DNA of 64,000 nucleotides from Luteimonas chenhongjianii (GTDB lineage: Bacteria; Pseudomonadota; Gammaproteobacteria; Xanthomonadales; Xanthomonadaceae), in NCBI RefSeq assembly GCF_002327105.1, contig NZ_CP023406.1:1798001-1862000 (forward strand). The letters are read 5' to 3'. Shown here piece by piece: positions 53,664 to 62,746 of the stretch. The first letter of the stretch is position 1; each line of letters starts with the position of its first letter. The notes beneath the pieces were generated by a model. That model saw nothing but the letters and a program-made list of their open reading frames with translations. It was not told the origin of the DNA and did not search any database. A program made the translations under genes and the position numbers.

Positions 53664-55454
53664 ATGACCAACGCTTACAAGATCACCGAACACAACTACG
53701 ACATGATCGTCGTCGGCGCCGGCGGCGCCGGCCTGCGGGCGACCTTCGGCCTGGCCCACAAGGGCCTGCAGACCGCGTGCCTGACCAAGGTGTTCCCGAC
53801 GCGCTCGCACACCGTCGCGGCCCAGGGCGGCATTTCCGCTGCGCTCGGCAACATGGGCGAGGACGACTGGCGCTTCCACTTCTACGACACGATCAAGGGT
53901 TCGGACTGGCTGGGCGACCAGGACGCCATCCAGTACATGTGCCGCGAGGCGATCCCCGCGATCATCGAGCTCGAGCACCAGGGCGTGCCGTTCTCGCGTA
54001 CCGAGGAAGGCAAGATCTACCAGCGCCCGTTCGGCGGCATGACCACGCACTACGGCCAGGGCATCGCCCAGCGCACGTGCGCGGCCGCCGACCGCACCGG
54101 CCACGCGATCCTGCACACGCTCTACCAGCAGTCGCTCAAGCACGACGCGCGCTTCTTCATCGAGTACTTCGCGCTCGACCTGATCATGGACGAGGACGGC
54201 GCCTGCCGCGGCGTGCTCGCGCTGGACATGGCCGAGGGCACGTTGCACCTGTTCCGCGCCCAGGGCGTGGTGCTGGCGACCGGTGGTTACGGCCGCGCCT
54301 ACTTCTCCGCGACATCCGCCCATACCTGCACCGGCGACGGCGGCGGCATGGCGCTGCGCGCGGGCCTTGGCCTGCAGGACATGGAGTTCGTGCAGTTCCA
54401 TCCGACCGGCATCTACGGCGCGGGTTGCCTGATCACCGAGGGCGTGCGTGGTGAGGGCGGCATCCTGCGCAACGCCAACGGCGAGCGCTTCATGGAGCGC
54501 TATGCGCCCAACGCCAAGGATCTTGCCTCGCGTGACGTGGTCTCGCGTTCGATGACGATGGAGATCCGCGAAGGCCGCGGCGTCGGCGAGCACAAGGATC
54601 ACATCCACCTCGACCTGACCCACCTCGACCCGAAGGAAATCCACGAAAAGCTCCCGGGCATTTCCGAGAGCGCGAGGATCTTCGCCGGCGTGGACGTCGA
54701 AAAGCAGCCGATTCCGGTGCTGCCGACGGTGCACTACAACATGGGCGGCATCCCGACCAACTACCACGGCGAAGTCGTGCAGCTGAAGGATGGCAACCCC
54801 GACGCGGTGGTGCCGGGCCTGTATGCGATTGGCGAAGCCGCCTGCGTGTCGGTGCATGGCGCCAACCGTCTCGGCTCGAACTCGCTGCTCGATCTGGTGG
54901 TGTTCGGCCGCGCGGTCGCGAACCGCTGCGCCGAGACGATCAAGCCGAGCGCGCGGCAGAAGCCGCTGGCAAAGGACGCCTGCGACAAGGCGCTGTCCAA
55001 TCTCGATTCGCTGCGCCACGCCAGCGGCGGCACGCCGACGGCGGTGATCCGCGACAAGATGCAGCGCACCATGCAGAACGACGCGGCGGTGTTCCGTACC
55101 AGCAAGACGCTGGCCGAGGGCGTCGACAAGATCCGCGAGATCCATGCGTCCTTCGCCGATGTCCGGGTAAGCGACCGTTCGATGGTCTGGAACTCGGATC
55201 TGGTGGAAACCCTGGAGCTGCAGAACCTGCTGGGCCAGGCGCTGGTGACCATCGTCTCGGCCGAGAACCGCAAGGAGTCGCGCGGCGCGCATGCGCACGA
55301 GGACTTCCCGGACCGCGACGACGTGAACTGGCACAAGCACACGCTGTGCTGGGTCGATGATGCCGGCAACACGAAGATCGATTACCGCCCGGTGCACATG
55401 TACACGCTCGACGACGAAGTCGAAGTCGTGCCGCCGAAAGCACGCGTTTACTGA
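53664..55454 (+). CDS. sdhA: succinate dehydrogenase flavoprotein subunit
   Basis: 596 aa, oxidises succinate to fumarate. Covalent FAD is attached to H49 in [14 protein letters not shown]-binding G-A-G-G-A-G-L-R at ~18-25, and the active-site segment FVQFHPTG and [10 protein letters not shown]. Assembly needs FAD insertion by SdhE, whose gene lies in the same locus. ATG 53664, 7 bases after sdhD. Confidence 0.98.
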   Translation: MTNAYKITEHNYDMIVVGAGGAGLRATFGLAHKGLQTACLTKVFPTRSHTVAAQGGISAALGNMGEDDWRFHFYDTIKGSDWLGDQDAIQYMCREAIPAIIELEHQGVPFSRTEEGKIYQRPFGGMTTHYGQGIAQRTCAAADRTGHAILHTLYQQSLKHDARFFIEYFALDLIMDEDGACRGVLALDMAEGTLHLFRAQGVVLATGGYGRAYFSATSAHTCTGDGGGMALRAGLGLQDMEFVQFHPTGIYGAGCLITEGVRGEGGILRNANGERFMERYAPNAKDLASRDVVSRSMTMEIREGRGVGEHKDHIHLDLTHLDPKEIHEKLPGISESARIFAGVDVEKQPIPVLPTVHYNMGGIPTNYHGEVVQLKDGNPDAVVPGLYAIGEAACVSVHGANRLGSNSLLDLVVFGRAVANRCAETIKPSARQKPLAKDACDKALSNLDSLRHASGGTPTAVIRDKMQRTMQNDAAVFRTSKTLAEGVDKIREIHASFADVRVSDRSMVWNSDLVETLELQNLLGQALVTIVSAENRKESRGAHAHEDFPDRDDVNWHKHTLCWVDDAGNTKIDYRPVHMYTLDDEVEVVPPKARVY

Positions 55455-55468
55455 GCCGGGGACCCGAC

Positions 55469-56251
55469 ATGGCAGAATTTTCGCTCCCGAAGAACTCCAA
55501 GGTGCAGCAGGGCCGGCACTTCCCGGCCACCGGCGCGACGCGCACGCGTACCTTCAAGGTCTACCGCTGGAATCCCGACGACGGCCGCAATCCGTCGACC
55601 GACACCTACGAGGTCGATCTCGACAAGTGCGGCCCGATGGTTCTCGACGCGCTGATCAAGATCAAGAACGAGATCGATCCGACGCTGGCGTTCCGGCGCT
55701 CGTGCCGCGAAGGCATCTGCGGTTCCTGCGCGATGAACATCGACGGCACGAATACGCTCGCCTGCACGCGGGCGATCGAAGACTGCAAGAAGGCGGAAGT
55801 GCCGATCTATCCGCTGCCCCACATGGAGGTGGTCAAGGATCTGGTGCCGGACCTGACGCACTTCTATGCGCAGTACGCCTCGATCCAGCCCTGGATCCGC
55901 ACCCAGAGCGCGCCGCCGCCGGATCGCGAGCGGCTGCAGTCCAAGGAAGATCGCGCCAAGCTCGACGGCCTGTACGAGTGCATCCTGTGCGCCTGCTGCA
56001 GCACCAGCTGCCCGAGCTACTGGTGGAATGGCGAGCGTTACCTCGGTCCCGCCGTGCTGCTCCAGGCCTATCGCTGGATCATCGACAGTCGCGACGAGGA
56101 CACCGGTGCGCGCCTGGACGATCTGGAGGATCCGTTTAAGCTCTACCGCTGCCACACCATCATGAACTGCGCGCGGACCTGCCCGAAGGGTCTCAATCCC
56201 GCCAGGGCGATCGGTGAGATCAAGCAGCTGATGCTGGCGCGCCGCGGCTGA
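55469..56251 (+). CDS. sdhB: succinate dehydrogenase iron-sulfur subunit
   Basis: 260 aa with the three clusters' cysteines visible: 2Fe-2S in [14 protein letters not shown] plus the following Cys, 4Fe-4S and 3Fe-4S in [12 protein letters not shown] and [14 protein letters not shown]. The W at the quinone site (Y-W-W-N) is present. Starts 14 bases after sdhA. Confidence 0.98.
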   Translation: MAEFSLPKNSKVQQGRHFPATGATRTRTFKVYRWNPDDGRNPSTDTYEVDLDKCGPMVLDALIKIKNEIDPTLAFRRSCREGICGSCAMNIDGTNTLACTRAIEDCKKAEVPIYPLPHMEVVKDLVPDLTHFYAQYASIQPWIRTQSAPPPDRERLQSKEDRAKLDGLYECILCACCSTSCPSYWWNGERYLGPAVLLQAYRWIIDSRDEDTGARLDDLEDPFKLYRCHTIMNCARTCPKGLNPARAIGEIKQLMLARRG

Positions 56252-56267
56252 TCGAACCGGCAGGGAA

Positions 56268-56288
56268 GCGCGGTCTGCTCGACCGCGC
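56268..56288 (+). terminator. hairpin after sdhB (possible attenuator)
   Basis: Perfect 8-bp stem (GCGCGGTC / GACCGCGC) with a TGCTC loop, 16 bases after the sdhB stop and no T-run. It may lower expression of sdhE relative to sdhB. Confidence 0.45.
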
Positions 56289-56334
56289 GTTCATCGCGTC
56301 GTGCAAGCAGCGGGGTTTTCGCGCACCGGGAACG

Positions 56335-56358
56335 CAGCCCGGGAGTACGCCCGGGCTG
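56335..56358 (+). terminator. second hairpin between sdhB and sdhE
   Basis: Perfect 9-bp stem (CAGCCCGGG / CCCGGGCTG) with loop AGTACG. No T-run; with the previous hairpin it makes a structured 211-base spacer before sdhE. Confidence 0.4.
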
Positions 56359-56462
56359 TGGGCCACCGGGCGCTGGAAACGCGGGTTGCTGCCTCGCAGA
56401 TCGGTCACATGCCTGGGCATGATCGGCACAGTCCGCCCGACGTGCCCGACACGGAGATCCGC

Positions 56463-56720
56463 ATGATCCACGATGACGCTACCGAACTGCGCCGCCTGCG
56501 CTGGCGTAGCCGACGCGGCATGCGCGAGCTCGACCGGCTGTTCGAGCGATGGCTCGACCGCTGCTGGGCGACCTCCACCGACGCCGAGCGGGATGTTTTC
56601 CGACGGCTGCTGGATTGCGAGGACGATAGGCTCTGGAAGTGGTTCCTCGGCCATGAGCGTCCAGATGACGCAGAGCTCGACACCCTTGTCCAGTCGATCC
56701 GGCAGCTTCAGCCGGACTGA
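56463..56720 (+). CDS. sdhE: SdhE FAD-assembly factor (YgfY/CptB)
   Basis: 85 aa, five-helix bundle. The R-G-x-x-E motif essential for flavinylation is in RRGMRELDRLFERWLD near residues 18-30. It attaches FAD to SdhA. ATG 56463 begins MIHDDATELRRLRWRS; its 3' end overlaps ygfX by 68 bases. Confidence 0.93.
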   Translation: MIHDDATELRRLRWRSRRGMRELDRLFERWLDRCWATSTDAERDVFRRLLDCEDDRLWKWFLGHERPDDAELDTLVQSIRQLQPD

Positions 56721-57138
56721 AGGCGCGCCGTTGCGGCTGCAGTGGCTGCCATCGCGCCTGCTCGGCTGTCTGATCGCGTTGATCGGCGTCTGCGCCTGCA
56801 TCGCGCTGTGGCTGTCGGAGTTGTCGACGTCCGCCGCTGCACTCGCAACCCCTGTGGTGCTGGCCGCGACTCTCTGGAGAATCCACCGCCTGCGGCGCGA
56901 GTCGCCACGCGAGCTGGTCATCGATAGCGCAGGCCACATCCATCTCGATGGCGCGCGCATCGATGCGTTGGCGCTGGAGTGGCGTGGGCCCATCGCGGTG
57001 CTGCGCTGGAAGGAGCGCGGTCGCGCGCGCTGTCTTATCTGGTGGCCGGACACCCTGCCGCCGGGTTCCCGACGTGAACTCCGTCTGGCCGCGCCCGCAA
57101 CCGTCACGCGACCGGCAACGGATTCGATGGCACCATAG
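56653..57138 (+). CDS. ygfX: YgfX/CptA-like membrane protein
   Basis: 161 aa. Hydrophilic N-terminus, two transmembrane segments (~36-58 and ~62-80), then a soluble part with L-V-I-D-S-A-G-H-I-H-L-D. In E. coli YgfX partners with SdhE and was described as a toxin of cell division, later contested. It overlaps sdhE, and ATG 56653 or 56665 could be used. This sdhE-ygfX pair is common but here lies directly within the sdh locus. Confidence 0.78.
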   Translation: MSVQMTQSSTPLSSRSGSFSRTEGAPLRLQWLPSRLLGCLIALIGVCACIALWLSELSTSAAALATPVVLAATLWRIHRLRRESPRELVIDSAGHIHLDGARIDALALEWRGPIAVLRWKERGRARCLIWWPDTLPPGSRRELRLAAPATVTRPATDSMAP

Positions 57139-57207
57139 CGACGCCCCGGGCGGGCGGATCCGTCGGTGGAGACGCCGCGGGTGCCGCGGCCCCCAAGACG
57201 GACGTCC

Positions 57208-58449
57208 ATGCTCAGACCCATCCCCGCTGCCATCGGCCTGCGTTATCTCCGGGCCAAACGGCGCAACGGCTTCATTTCCTTCATTTCTCTGGCCTCCATC
57301 CTCGGCATCGCGATCGGCGTGACCGTGCTGATCACCACGCTTGCGGTGATGAGCGGTTTCCAGAAGGAAATCCGCGACCGCATGCTCGGCATGGTCGCGC
57401 ACGCGACGATCAGCGCCGACGGCGACACGCTGTCGAACTGGCAGCGCGCCGTGGATGTCGCGCGCGAGGATGCGCGCGTCGCCGGCGCCGCGCCGTATGT
57501 CGACACCCAGGCATTGCTGCGCGGCCGTCGCAACGAGCCGGCCGCAGTGCGCGCGATCGTCCCCGAGGACGAGGCGCAGGTCTCGGACCTGGCGACCTCG
57601 ATGGTCATCGGCAAGCTCGAGGACCTGCAGCCGGGCACCTTCAATATCGTGCTCGGCCGCGAACTCGCGCTGTGGCTCGGTGTGGGGGTCGGCGACAGCG
57701 TCATCGTCACCACCGATTTCCAGGTCACGCCGATGGGCGCGGTGCCGCAGCTCAAGCGCTTCACCGTCAGCGGTATCTTCGAAGCGGGTTACCAGGATTT
57801 CGACCGGCGGCTCGCGGTGGTCAATCTCAGCGACGCCCAGCGCCTGCTGCGGATCGGCGACGGGGTGACCGGCGTGCGCCTGAAACTGCACGACATGGAT
57901 CGCGCCCAGCAGGTCACGCGCGATCTCGTGCACAGGCTGGGCGGCGTGTACCGCGTCAGCGACTGGAGCATCGAGAACGCCAACATGTTCCGCGCGCTCA
58001 AGCTCGAGAAAACCATGATCGGCATCCTGCTGTCGCTGATCATCGTCATGGGCTCGTTCAACCTCGTCGCTTCCCAGGTGAGCCTGGTGACCGACAAGCA
58101 GGCGGATATCGCGATCCTGCGCACGCTGGGCCTCACCCCCGGCGGTGTCATGCAGGTGTTCATGGTGCAGGGCACGATGATCGGCGTCATCGGCACCATC
58201 CTCGGCATCACCGGCGGACTGTTGCTGACCTTCAATCTCGAACACATCCTGCGTGCGATCGAGGGCGCGTTCGGCGTCGTGCTGATGCCCGAGGACGTCT
58301 ATTACGTGACCGGCCTGCCGATCGACCTGCAGGTCAGCGACGTGGTGATGATCGCCAGCGTCGCGCTGCTGATGGCCTTCCTCGCCACCATCTATCCGGC
58401 GCTGCGCGCGGCGCGCACAGCCCCGGCGGAGGCGCTGCGCTATGAGTGA
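57208..58449 (+). CDS. lolC: lipoprotein-releasing ABC transporter permease
   Basis: 413 aa LolC/LolE-type permease with four helices (one N-terminal at ~20-50, three near the C-terminus from ~270) and a large periplasmic domain between (~50-265). The family start [10 protein letters not shown] and the [13 protein letters not shown] coupling helix are visible. Extracts lipoproteins from the inner membrane to LolA. Only one permease gene is present, so it may act as a LolF-like homodimer. Overlaps lolD by 8 bases. Confidence 0.94.
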   Translation: MLRPIPAAIGLRYLRAKRRNGFISFISLASILGIAIGVTVLITTLAVMSGFQKEIRDRMLGMVAHATISADGDTLSNWQRAVDVAREDARVAGAAPYVDTQALLRGRRNEPAAVRAIVPEDEAQVSDLATSMVIGKLEDLQPGTFNIVLGRELALWLGVGVGDSVIVTTDFQVTPMGAVPQLKRFTVSGIFEAGYQDFDRRLAVVNLSDAQRLLRIGDGVTGVRLKLHDMDRAQQVTRDLVHRLGGVYRVSDWSIENANMFRALKLEKTMIGILLSLIIVMGSFNLVASQVSLVTDKQADIAILRTLGLTPGGVMQVFMVQGTMIGVIGTILGITGGLLLTFNLEHILRAIEGAFGVVLMPEDVYYVTGLPIDLQVSDVVMIASVALLMAFLATIYPALRAARTAPAEALRYE

Positions 58450-59170
58450 CATGACCACTGCAACCACCAGCCCACCCGACACCGTGGTGCTGGCGGCCGA
58501 GGGTCTGGGCAAGACCTACGCCGAGGGCAAGCTGCACACGCCGGTGTTCGACGGGCTGGATTTCGCGGTGCGCGCCGGCGAGACGGTGGCGATTCTCGGT
58601 GCGTCCGGTGCCGGCAAGAGCACGCTGCTGCATCTGCTCGGCGGGCTGGACACACCGACAGCGGGCGAGGTGTTCGTGTCCGGGCAGAAGATGAGTGCGC
58701 TTTCGAACGCCGCGCGCGGCACGCTGCGCAACCGGTCGCTGGGCTTCGTCTACCAGTTCCATCACCTGCTGCCGGAGTTCACCGCGCTCGAGAACGTCAT
58801 GCTGCCGGCGCTGCTCAACGGCGCCAGCGATGCGGATGCGACCAGACGCTCGCGCGATCTGCTCGAGACGGTCGGCCTCGGTCATCGCCTCGCGCACAAG
58901 CCGGGCGAACTGTCGGGCGGCGAGCGCCAGCGCGCCGCCGTAGCGCGGGCGCTGGTCAACGGGCCGGCCTGCGTCCTGGGCGACGAACCGACCGGCAACC
59001 TCGACGAGCGCACTGCGGCGACGGTATTCGAGCTGATGCTCGAGCTCAACCGCGCCCAGCACACCAGCTTGGTGCTGGTGACCCACGACCGGCGCCTGGC
59101 GCGCAAGCTCGACCGGGTCATGGAACTGCACGAGGGCAAGCTGCGCGAGGTCGCGAAGGAAGACGTCTGA
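58442..59170 (+). CDS. lolD: lipoprotein-releasing ABC transporter ATPase
   Basis: 242 aa. Walker [10 protein letters not shown], signature [15 protein letters not shown], Walker [14 protein letters not shown]-loop His in [11 protein letters not shown], and the LolD motif region [15 protein letters not shown] 58442. It powers LolC; many lipoproteins in this window are its clients. Confidence 0.95.
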   Translation: MSDMTTATTSPPDTVVLAAEGLGKTYAEGKLHTPVFDGLDFAVRAGETVAILGASGAGKSTLLHLLGGLDTPTAGEVFVSGQKMSALSNAARGTLRNRSLGFVYQFHHLLPEFTALENVMLPALLNGASDADATRRSRDLLETVGLGHRLAHKPGELSGGERQRAAVARALVNGPACVLGDEPTGNLDERTAATVFELMLELNRAQHTSLVLVTHDRRLARKLDRVMELHEGKLREVAKEDV

Positions 59171-59252
59171 CGTTGTTCCGGAGCGCCGCTGGCTGCGATC
59201 CGCCAGTCGGCTGAGCGCAGCCGCCGCGCCTGCGTCGGCCTGCTGCAGCCGC

Positions 59253-60182
59253 CTATTCGCCGGGCTTGGCCGCCTGCGCCGGCCGCTGGGTCGCCGCGCG
59301 GCGCGACAGTACCGCCTCGCGATGGGCGATATAGCCGTTCGCTCCGAACACGATCGCCGCGCCGATCAGTGTCCACAGGTCGATGACCTCGCCGAACAGC
59401 CACCAGCCGAAGACCACGACGATCGGCAGCTGCACGAAGCTGATCGGCTGCAGCGCCGATACTTCGCCCAGGCGCAGGGCCCGTGTCCACAGCCACTGGC
59501 CCAGCGTGCCGAGCACGCCGGTGGCGATCAGCCACAGCCACACCGTGGGGCTGGGCCAGGTCCACTGGAACAGCGCCGGCACCAGCGACAGCGGCACCCA
59601 CAGCAGGTATGTGTAGAAGACGACGGTGTCGGGCGGATCGAGCTTGGACAGCTGCTTCATCTGGATCGCCACCAGCGCCGCCAGCAGGGCGCCGAGCACC
59701 GGCACCAGCATCGCGGTGGAGAACGACACGCCGGGCCGCAGGATCACCAGCACGCCGATGAAGCCGGCGCTCACCGCCGCCCAACGCCGGGCGCGCACGA
59801 TCTCGCCCAGCCACAGGACCGCGGCGATCGTCGCGAACAGCGGCGTGGCATACGACAGCGAAATAGCTTGCGAGAGCGGCAGATGTCCGATCGCCCAGAA
59901 CGCGCACAGCATCGAGCCCAGTCCGACCACCGTGCGCACCGCATAGCGGCCCAGGTTGCGGGTGCGCGGCAGGCCCCGGCCGCTGTGCAGGATGATCGGC
60001 AGCAGGGCCAGAAGGCCGAAGAAATTGCGGAAGAACGCGACCCCGGTGGTCGGGATGGTGGCCGATGCGAAGCGGATCGTGATCGCCATCAGCGCGAACG
60101 CCGAGGTGCTGCCCAGCATCAGCAGCGCGGCCTGACCCTGCACGGTCGCCGGACGCCAGCGGAGCAGGGCGGCCAGGTTCAC
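59253..60182 (-). CDS. EamA-family (DMT) transporter
   Basis: 309 aa, ten predicted helices in two EamA repeats, with FFRNFFGLLALLP and LSQAISLSYATPLF in the first and FVQLPIVVVFGWWLFGE in the second. Substrate unknown, possibly purines, amino acids or sugars. GTG at 60180-60182 overlaps the murB stop (GTGA), indicating coupled translation; a GTG one codon upstream is an alternative. Confidence 0.85.
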   Translation of the reverse strand: MNLAALLRWRPATVQGQAALLMLGSTSAFALMAITIRFASATIPTTGVAFFRNFFGLLALLPIILHSGRGLPRTRNLGRYAVRTVVGLGSMLCAFWAIGHLPLSQAISLSYATPLFATIAAVLWLGEIVRARRWAAVSAGFIGVLVILRPGVSFSTAMLVPVLGALLAALVAIQMKQLSKLDPPDTVVFYTYLLWVPLSLVPALFQWTWPSPTVWLWLIATGVLGTLGQWLWTRALRLGEVSALQPISFVQLPIVVVFGWWLFGEVIDLWTLIGAAIVFGANGYIAHREAVLSRRAATQRPAQAAKPGE

Positions 60183-61210
60183 CACGCTGCCCCGATGATC
60201 CTCGGTTCCGGTTCCAGGGCTACGCCGAAGCGCATGTGGACCGAGGCGGCGATGCGCCTGGCCAGTGCCAGCAGTTCGGCGCCGCTGGCGCCACCGTGGT
60301 TGACCAGCACCAGTGCATGCCCTTCGGCGACACCGGCATCGCCGTCGCGCTTGCCCTTCCAGCCGCACTGGTCGATCAACCAGGCGGCCGAGAGCTTGCG
60401 CAGGCCCTCCTCGGCGGCGAAGACCGGAATCCCCGCCTGCGCGGCAACCAGCATCGCGGCCTGGGCCGCCGGCACGATCGGATTCTTGAAGAAGCTGCCG
60501 GCGTTGCCGGTCACCGCCGGGTCGGGCAGTTTGCTGCGGCGGATGTCGATGACCGCCTCGGCAACGTCGAGCGGGCGAGGATCGTCGATGCCGCGCGCGG
60601 CGAGCGTGTCGCGCAGTCCGGCGTAGTGCAGGACCGGCTGCGCGAAGCGGTGCAGGGCGAATTCGACGGCGGTGACGATCCAGCGTTGGGGCTGCTGCTT
60701 GAAGACGCTGTCGCGGTAACGGAAGCGGCAGGCGTCCGTATCGAGTCGTACGAAACTTCGCGTCTCGTGATCGAAGGCCTCGACCGCGACTACCCGCTCA
60801 CCGACTTCGACGCCATAGGCGCCGATGTTCTGGATCGGCGCGGCGCCGACCGTGCCGGGGATCAGGGCGAGATTCTCGAGCCCGCCAAGTTCCTGCGCGA
60901 GCGTCCACAATACGAAGCCGTGCCAGTCGGCGCCCGCGGCCGCGCGTACCACGACCTCTTCGCCGTCATCGGAGATCACGCCGCGACGCGCATCGACGAT
61001 CGTCAGTGCGTCCTCCGCATCACCTGCGAACAGCAGATTGCTGCCACCGCCGATCAGCAGCGGCCGCGCGTCGGCGCCGAGGAGCGCCAGCGCCCGGGGC
61101 AGGGCGGCGGCATCGGACACCTCGACCAGCCTGCGTGCGCGTGCGGGCACGCCGAAGGTGTTGCGCGGGCGTAGATCGGCCGGCTGCAGAAGACGGAAGG
61201 CGTCGGGCAT
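60179..61210 (-). CDS. murB: UDP-N-acetylenolpyruvoylglucosamine reductase
   Basis: 343 aa flavoprotein that makes UDP-MurNAc for peptidoglycan. Family motifs: N-T-F-G-V near the N-terminus, I-G-G-G-S-N-L-L-F, L-I-P-G-T-V-G-A-A-P-I-Q-N-I-G-A-Y-G-V-E, and the catalytic Ser in T-G-N-A-G-S-F-F-K-N-P. It is the E. coli-type (type I) MurB. ATG 61208-61210, 8 bases after pyrD. Confidence 0.96.
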   Translation of the reverse strand: MPDAFRLLQPADLRPRNTFGVPARARRLVEVSDAAALPRALALLGADARPLLIGGGSNLLFAGDAEDALTIVDARRGVISDDGEEVVVRAAAGADWHGFVLWTLAQELGGLENLALIPGTVGAAPIQNIGAYGVEVGERVVAVEAFDHETRSFVRLDTDACRFRYRDSVFKQQPQRWIVTAVEFALHRFAQPVLHYAGLRDTLAARGIDDPRPLDVAEAVIDIRRSKLPDPAVTGNAGSFFKNPIVPAAQAAMLVAAQAGIPVFAAEEGLRKLSAAWLIDQCGWKGKRDGDAGVAEGHALVLVNHGGASGAELLALARRIAASVHMRFGVALEPEPRIIGAAW

Positions 61211-61218
61211 CGGGCGCG

Positions 61219-62271
61219 TCAGCGGCTGGGCAGGTTGCCGCGGCTCGGCGCTTCGCGACGCCGCCGGATTGCCTCGACGCAATCGCCGATCAGCGCCGGC
61301 CCGCGATAGACCAGGCCCGAATACACCTGGACCAGCGACGCGCCGGCGGCCATCTTCTTGACCGCGTCGGCACCGGAAAGGATGCCGCCCACGCCGATCA
61401 GCGGGATGTCACTCGCCAGCCGGGTGCGCAGCATGCGCAGCACGGTCGTGGACTTGTTCATCAACGGCTCGCCGGACAGCCCGCCGGCTTCGTCGGCGCG
61501 CCGGTCGCCCTGCACGCTGACACGCGAGACCGTCGTATTGGTCGCGATGACGCCGTCGACGCGCAGGTCCGAGAGCACCCGCGCCGCGGCTTCGATGTCG
61601 TCGTCGCTCAGATCCGGTGCCACCTTGACCAGCACCGGCACGCGCTTGCCGTGCTGGCCAGCCAGGCGCTCCTGCGCTTCGCGCAGCGTGCCGATCAGCC
61701 TGCGCAGCGACTGTTCTTCCTGCAGTTCGCGCAGGCCGGCGGTATTCGGGGACGAGATATTGACGGTGATGTAGTCGGCGAGCGGATACACGCGCTCCAT
61801 GCAGAACAGGTAGTCGTCGGCGGCCTGTTCGTTGGGGGTGTCCTTGTTCTTGCCGATGTTGATGCCGAGGATGCCGTTGCGCCTGGCGCGGGCGACATTG
61901 GCGATCAGGGCGTCGACACCCCCATTGTTGAAGCCGAGCCGGTTGATCAACGCGCGATGGCGTGGCAGGCGGAACATCCTCGGCTTCGGGTTGCCTGCCT
62001 GTGGCCGCGGCGTCACCGTGCCGATCTCGACGAAGCCGAAGCCCAGCGCGAACAGGGCGTCGATGTGCTCGCCGTTCTTGTCGAGGCCGGCGGCAAGGCC
62101 GACCGGATTGGCGAAGCGCAGGCCGAAGGCTTCGGTCGGCAACGGCTGCGGGGGCTTGGCCGCGAGCGACGACAGGCCCGTGCGATGCAGCGTATCGAGC
62201 GCAGCCAGTGTCAGGCCGTGCGCGCGCTCGGGATCGAGCCGGAACAGCAGGGGGCGCAGGCTGGAATACAT
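61219..62271 (-). CDS. pyrD: dihydroorotate dehydrogenase (quinone), class 2
   Basis: 350 aa, membrane-associated, makes orotate and reduces ubiquinone. N-terminal helix [21 protein letters not shown]-site G-L-D-K-N-G and I-G-K-N-K-D-T, catalytic Ser in [15 protein letters not shown] 62269-62271 shares its A with the stop of the DUF4190 gene (TGATG), so translation is coupled. Confidence 0.96.
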   Translation of the reverse strand: MYSSLRPLLFRLDPERAHGLTLAALDTLHRTGLSSLAAKPPQPLPTEAFGLRFANPVGLAAGLDKNGEHIDALFALGFGFVEIGTVTPRPQAGNPKPRMFRLPRHRALINRLGFNNGGVDALIANVARARRNGILGINIGKNKDTPNEQAADDYLFCMERVYPLADYITVNISSPNTAGLRELQEEQSLRRLIGTLREAQERLAGQHGKRVPVLVKVAPDLSDDDIEAAARVLSDLRVDGVIATNTTVSRVSVQGDRRADEAGGLSGEPLMNKSTTVLRMLRTRLASDIPLIGVGGILSGADAVKKMAAGASLVQVYSGLVYRGPALIGDCVEAIRRRREAPSRGNLPSR

Positions 62272-62561
62272 CAGGACGTGGTGGCGATGACGGCGAACAG
62301 GCCGCCGAAGAACAGCAGCACGAACAGCATGCCGACGATGGCGAGGGCGACCATCGTGTAGCCGAGGGTCAGGCCGGCAATTGCCAGACCATCGCCCTCG
62401 AGCGTTTCCGGCTGGCGCCGGATCTCGGCACGGGCCAGGTGGCCGGTGACGATCGCCACGATGCTGCCGATGACCGGCAGCGCCGACCAGCCGAGGATCC
62501 CCGCGACGAGGCTGATCACCGCCAAGGTGCTGCTGCGGCGCACCGCGAGCGGCGCGTTCAT
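62271..62561 (-). CDS. DUF4190-type small membrane protein
   Basis: 96 aa. The DUF4190 pattern: [15 protein letters not shown], then [29 protein letters not shown], and a C-terminal helix ([12 protein letters not shown]). Two to three helices. ATG 62559-62561 is preferred; a GTG 9 bases upstream is possible. Function unknown; it lies at the head of pyrD-murB. Confidence 0.82.
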   Translation of the reverse strand: MNAPLAVRRSSTLAVISLVAGILGWSALPVIGSIVAIVTGHLARAEIRRQPETLEGDGLAIAGLTLGYTMVALAIVGMLFVLLFFGGLFAVIATTS

Positions 62562-62708
62562 GCGAAACACCGCCGCACATCCGCATATGCCGCGCAGGGC
62601 GTTGCGGTGGACAGACCGGCTGGAATGCGCAATGCCATCGGCAGCGGTCCAGGGAAGTCGGGGGAAGACACGATTATTCAGACACCGGGGTCAGGCGTGC
62701 AAGCGCGC

Positions 62709-62736
62709 CGCGCCACGGACCTGTATCCGTGGCGCG
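62709..62736 (-). terminator. hairpin after the ALDH7-type gene
   Basis: Perfect 11-bp stem (CGCGCCACGGA / TCCGTGGCGCG) with loop CCTGTA, 10 bases after the stop on the minus strand. No T-run follows. Confidence 0.55.
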
Positions 62737-62746
62737 ATGCGGAACA

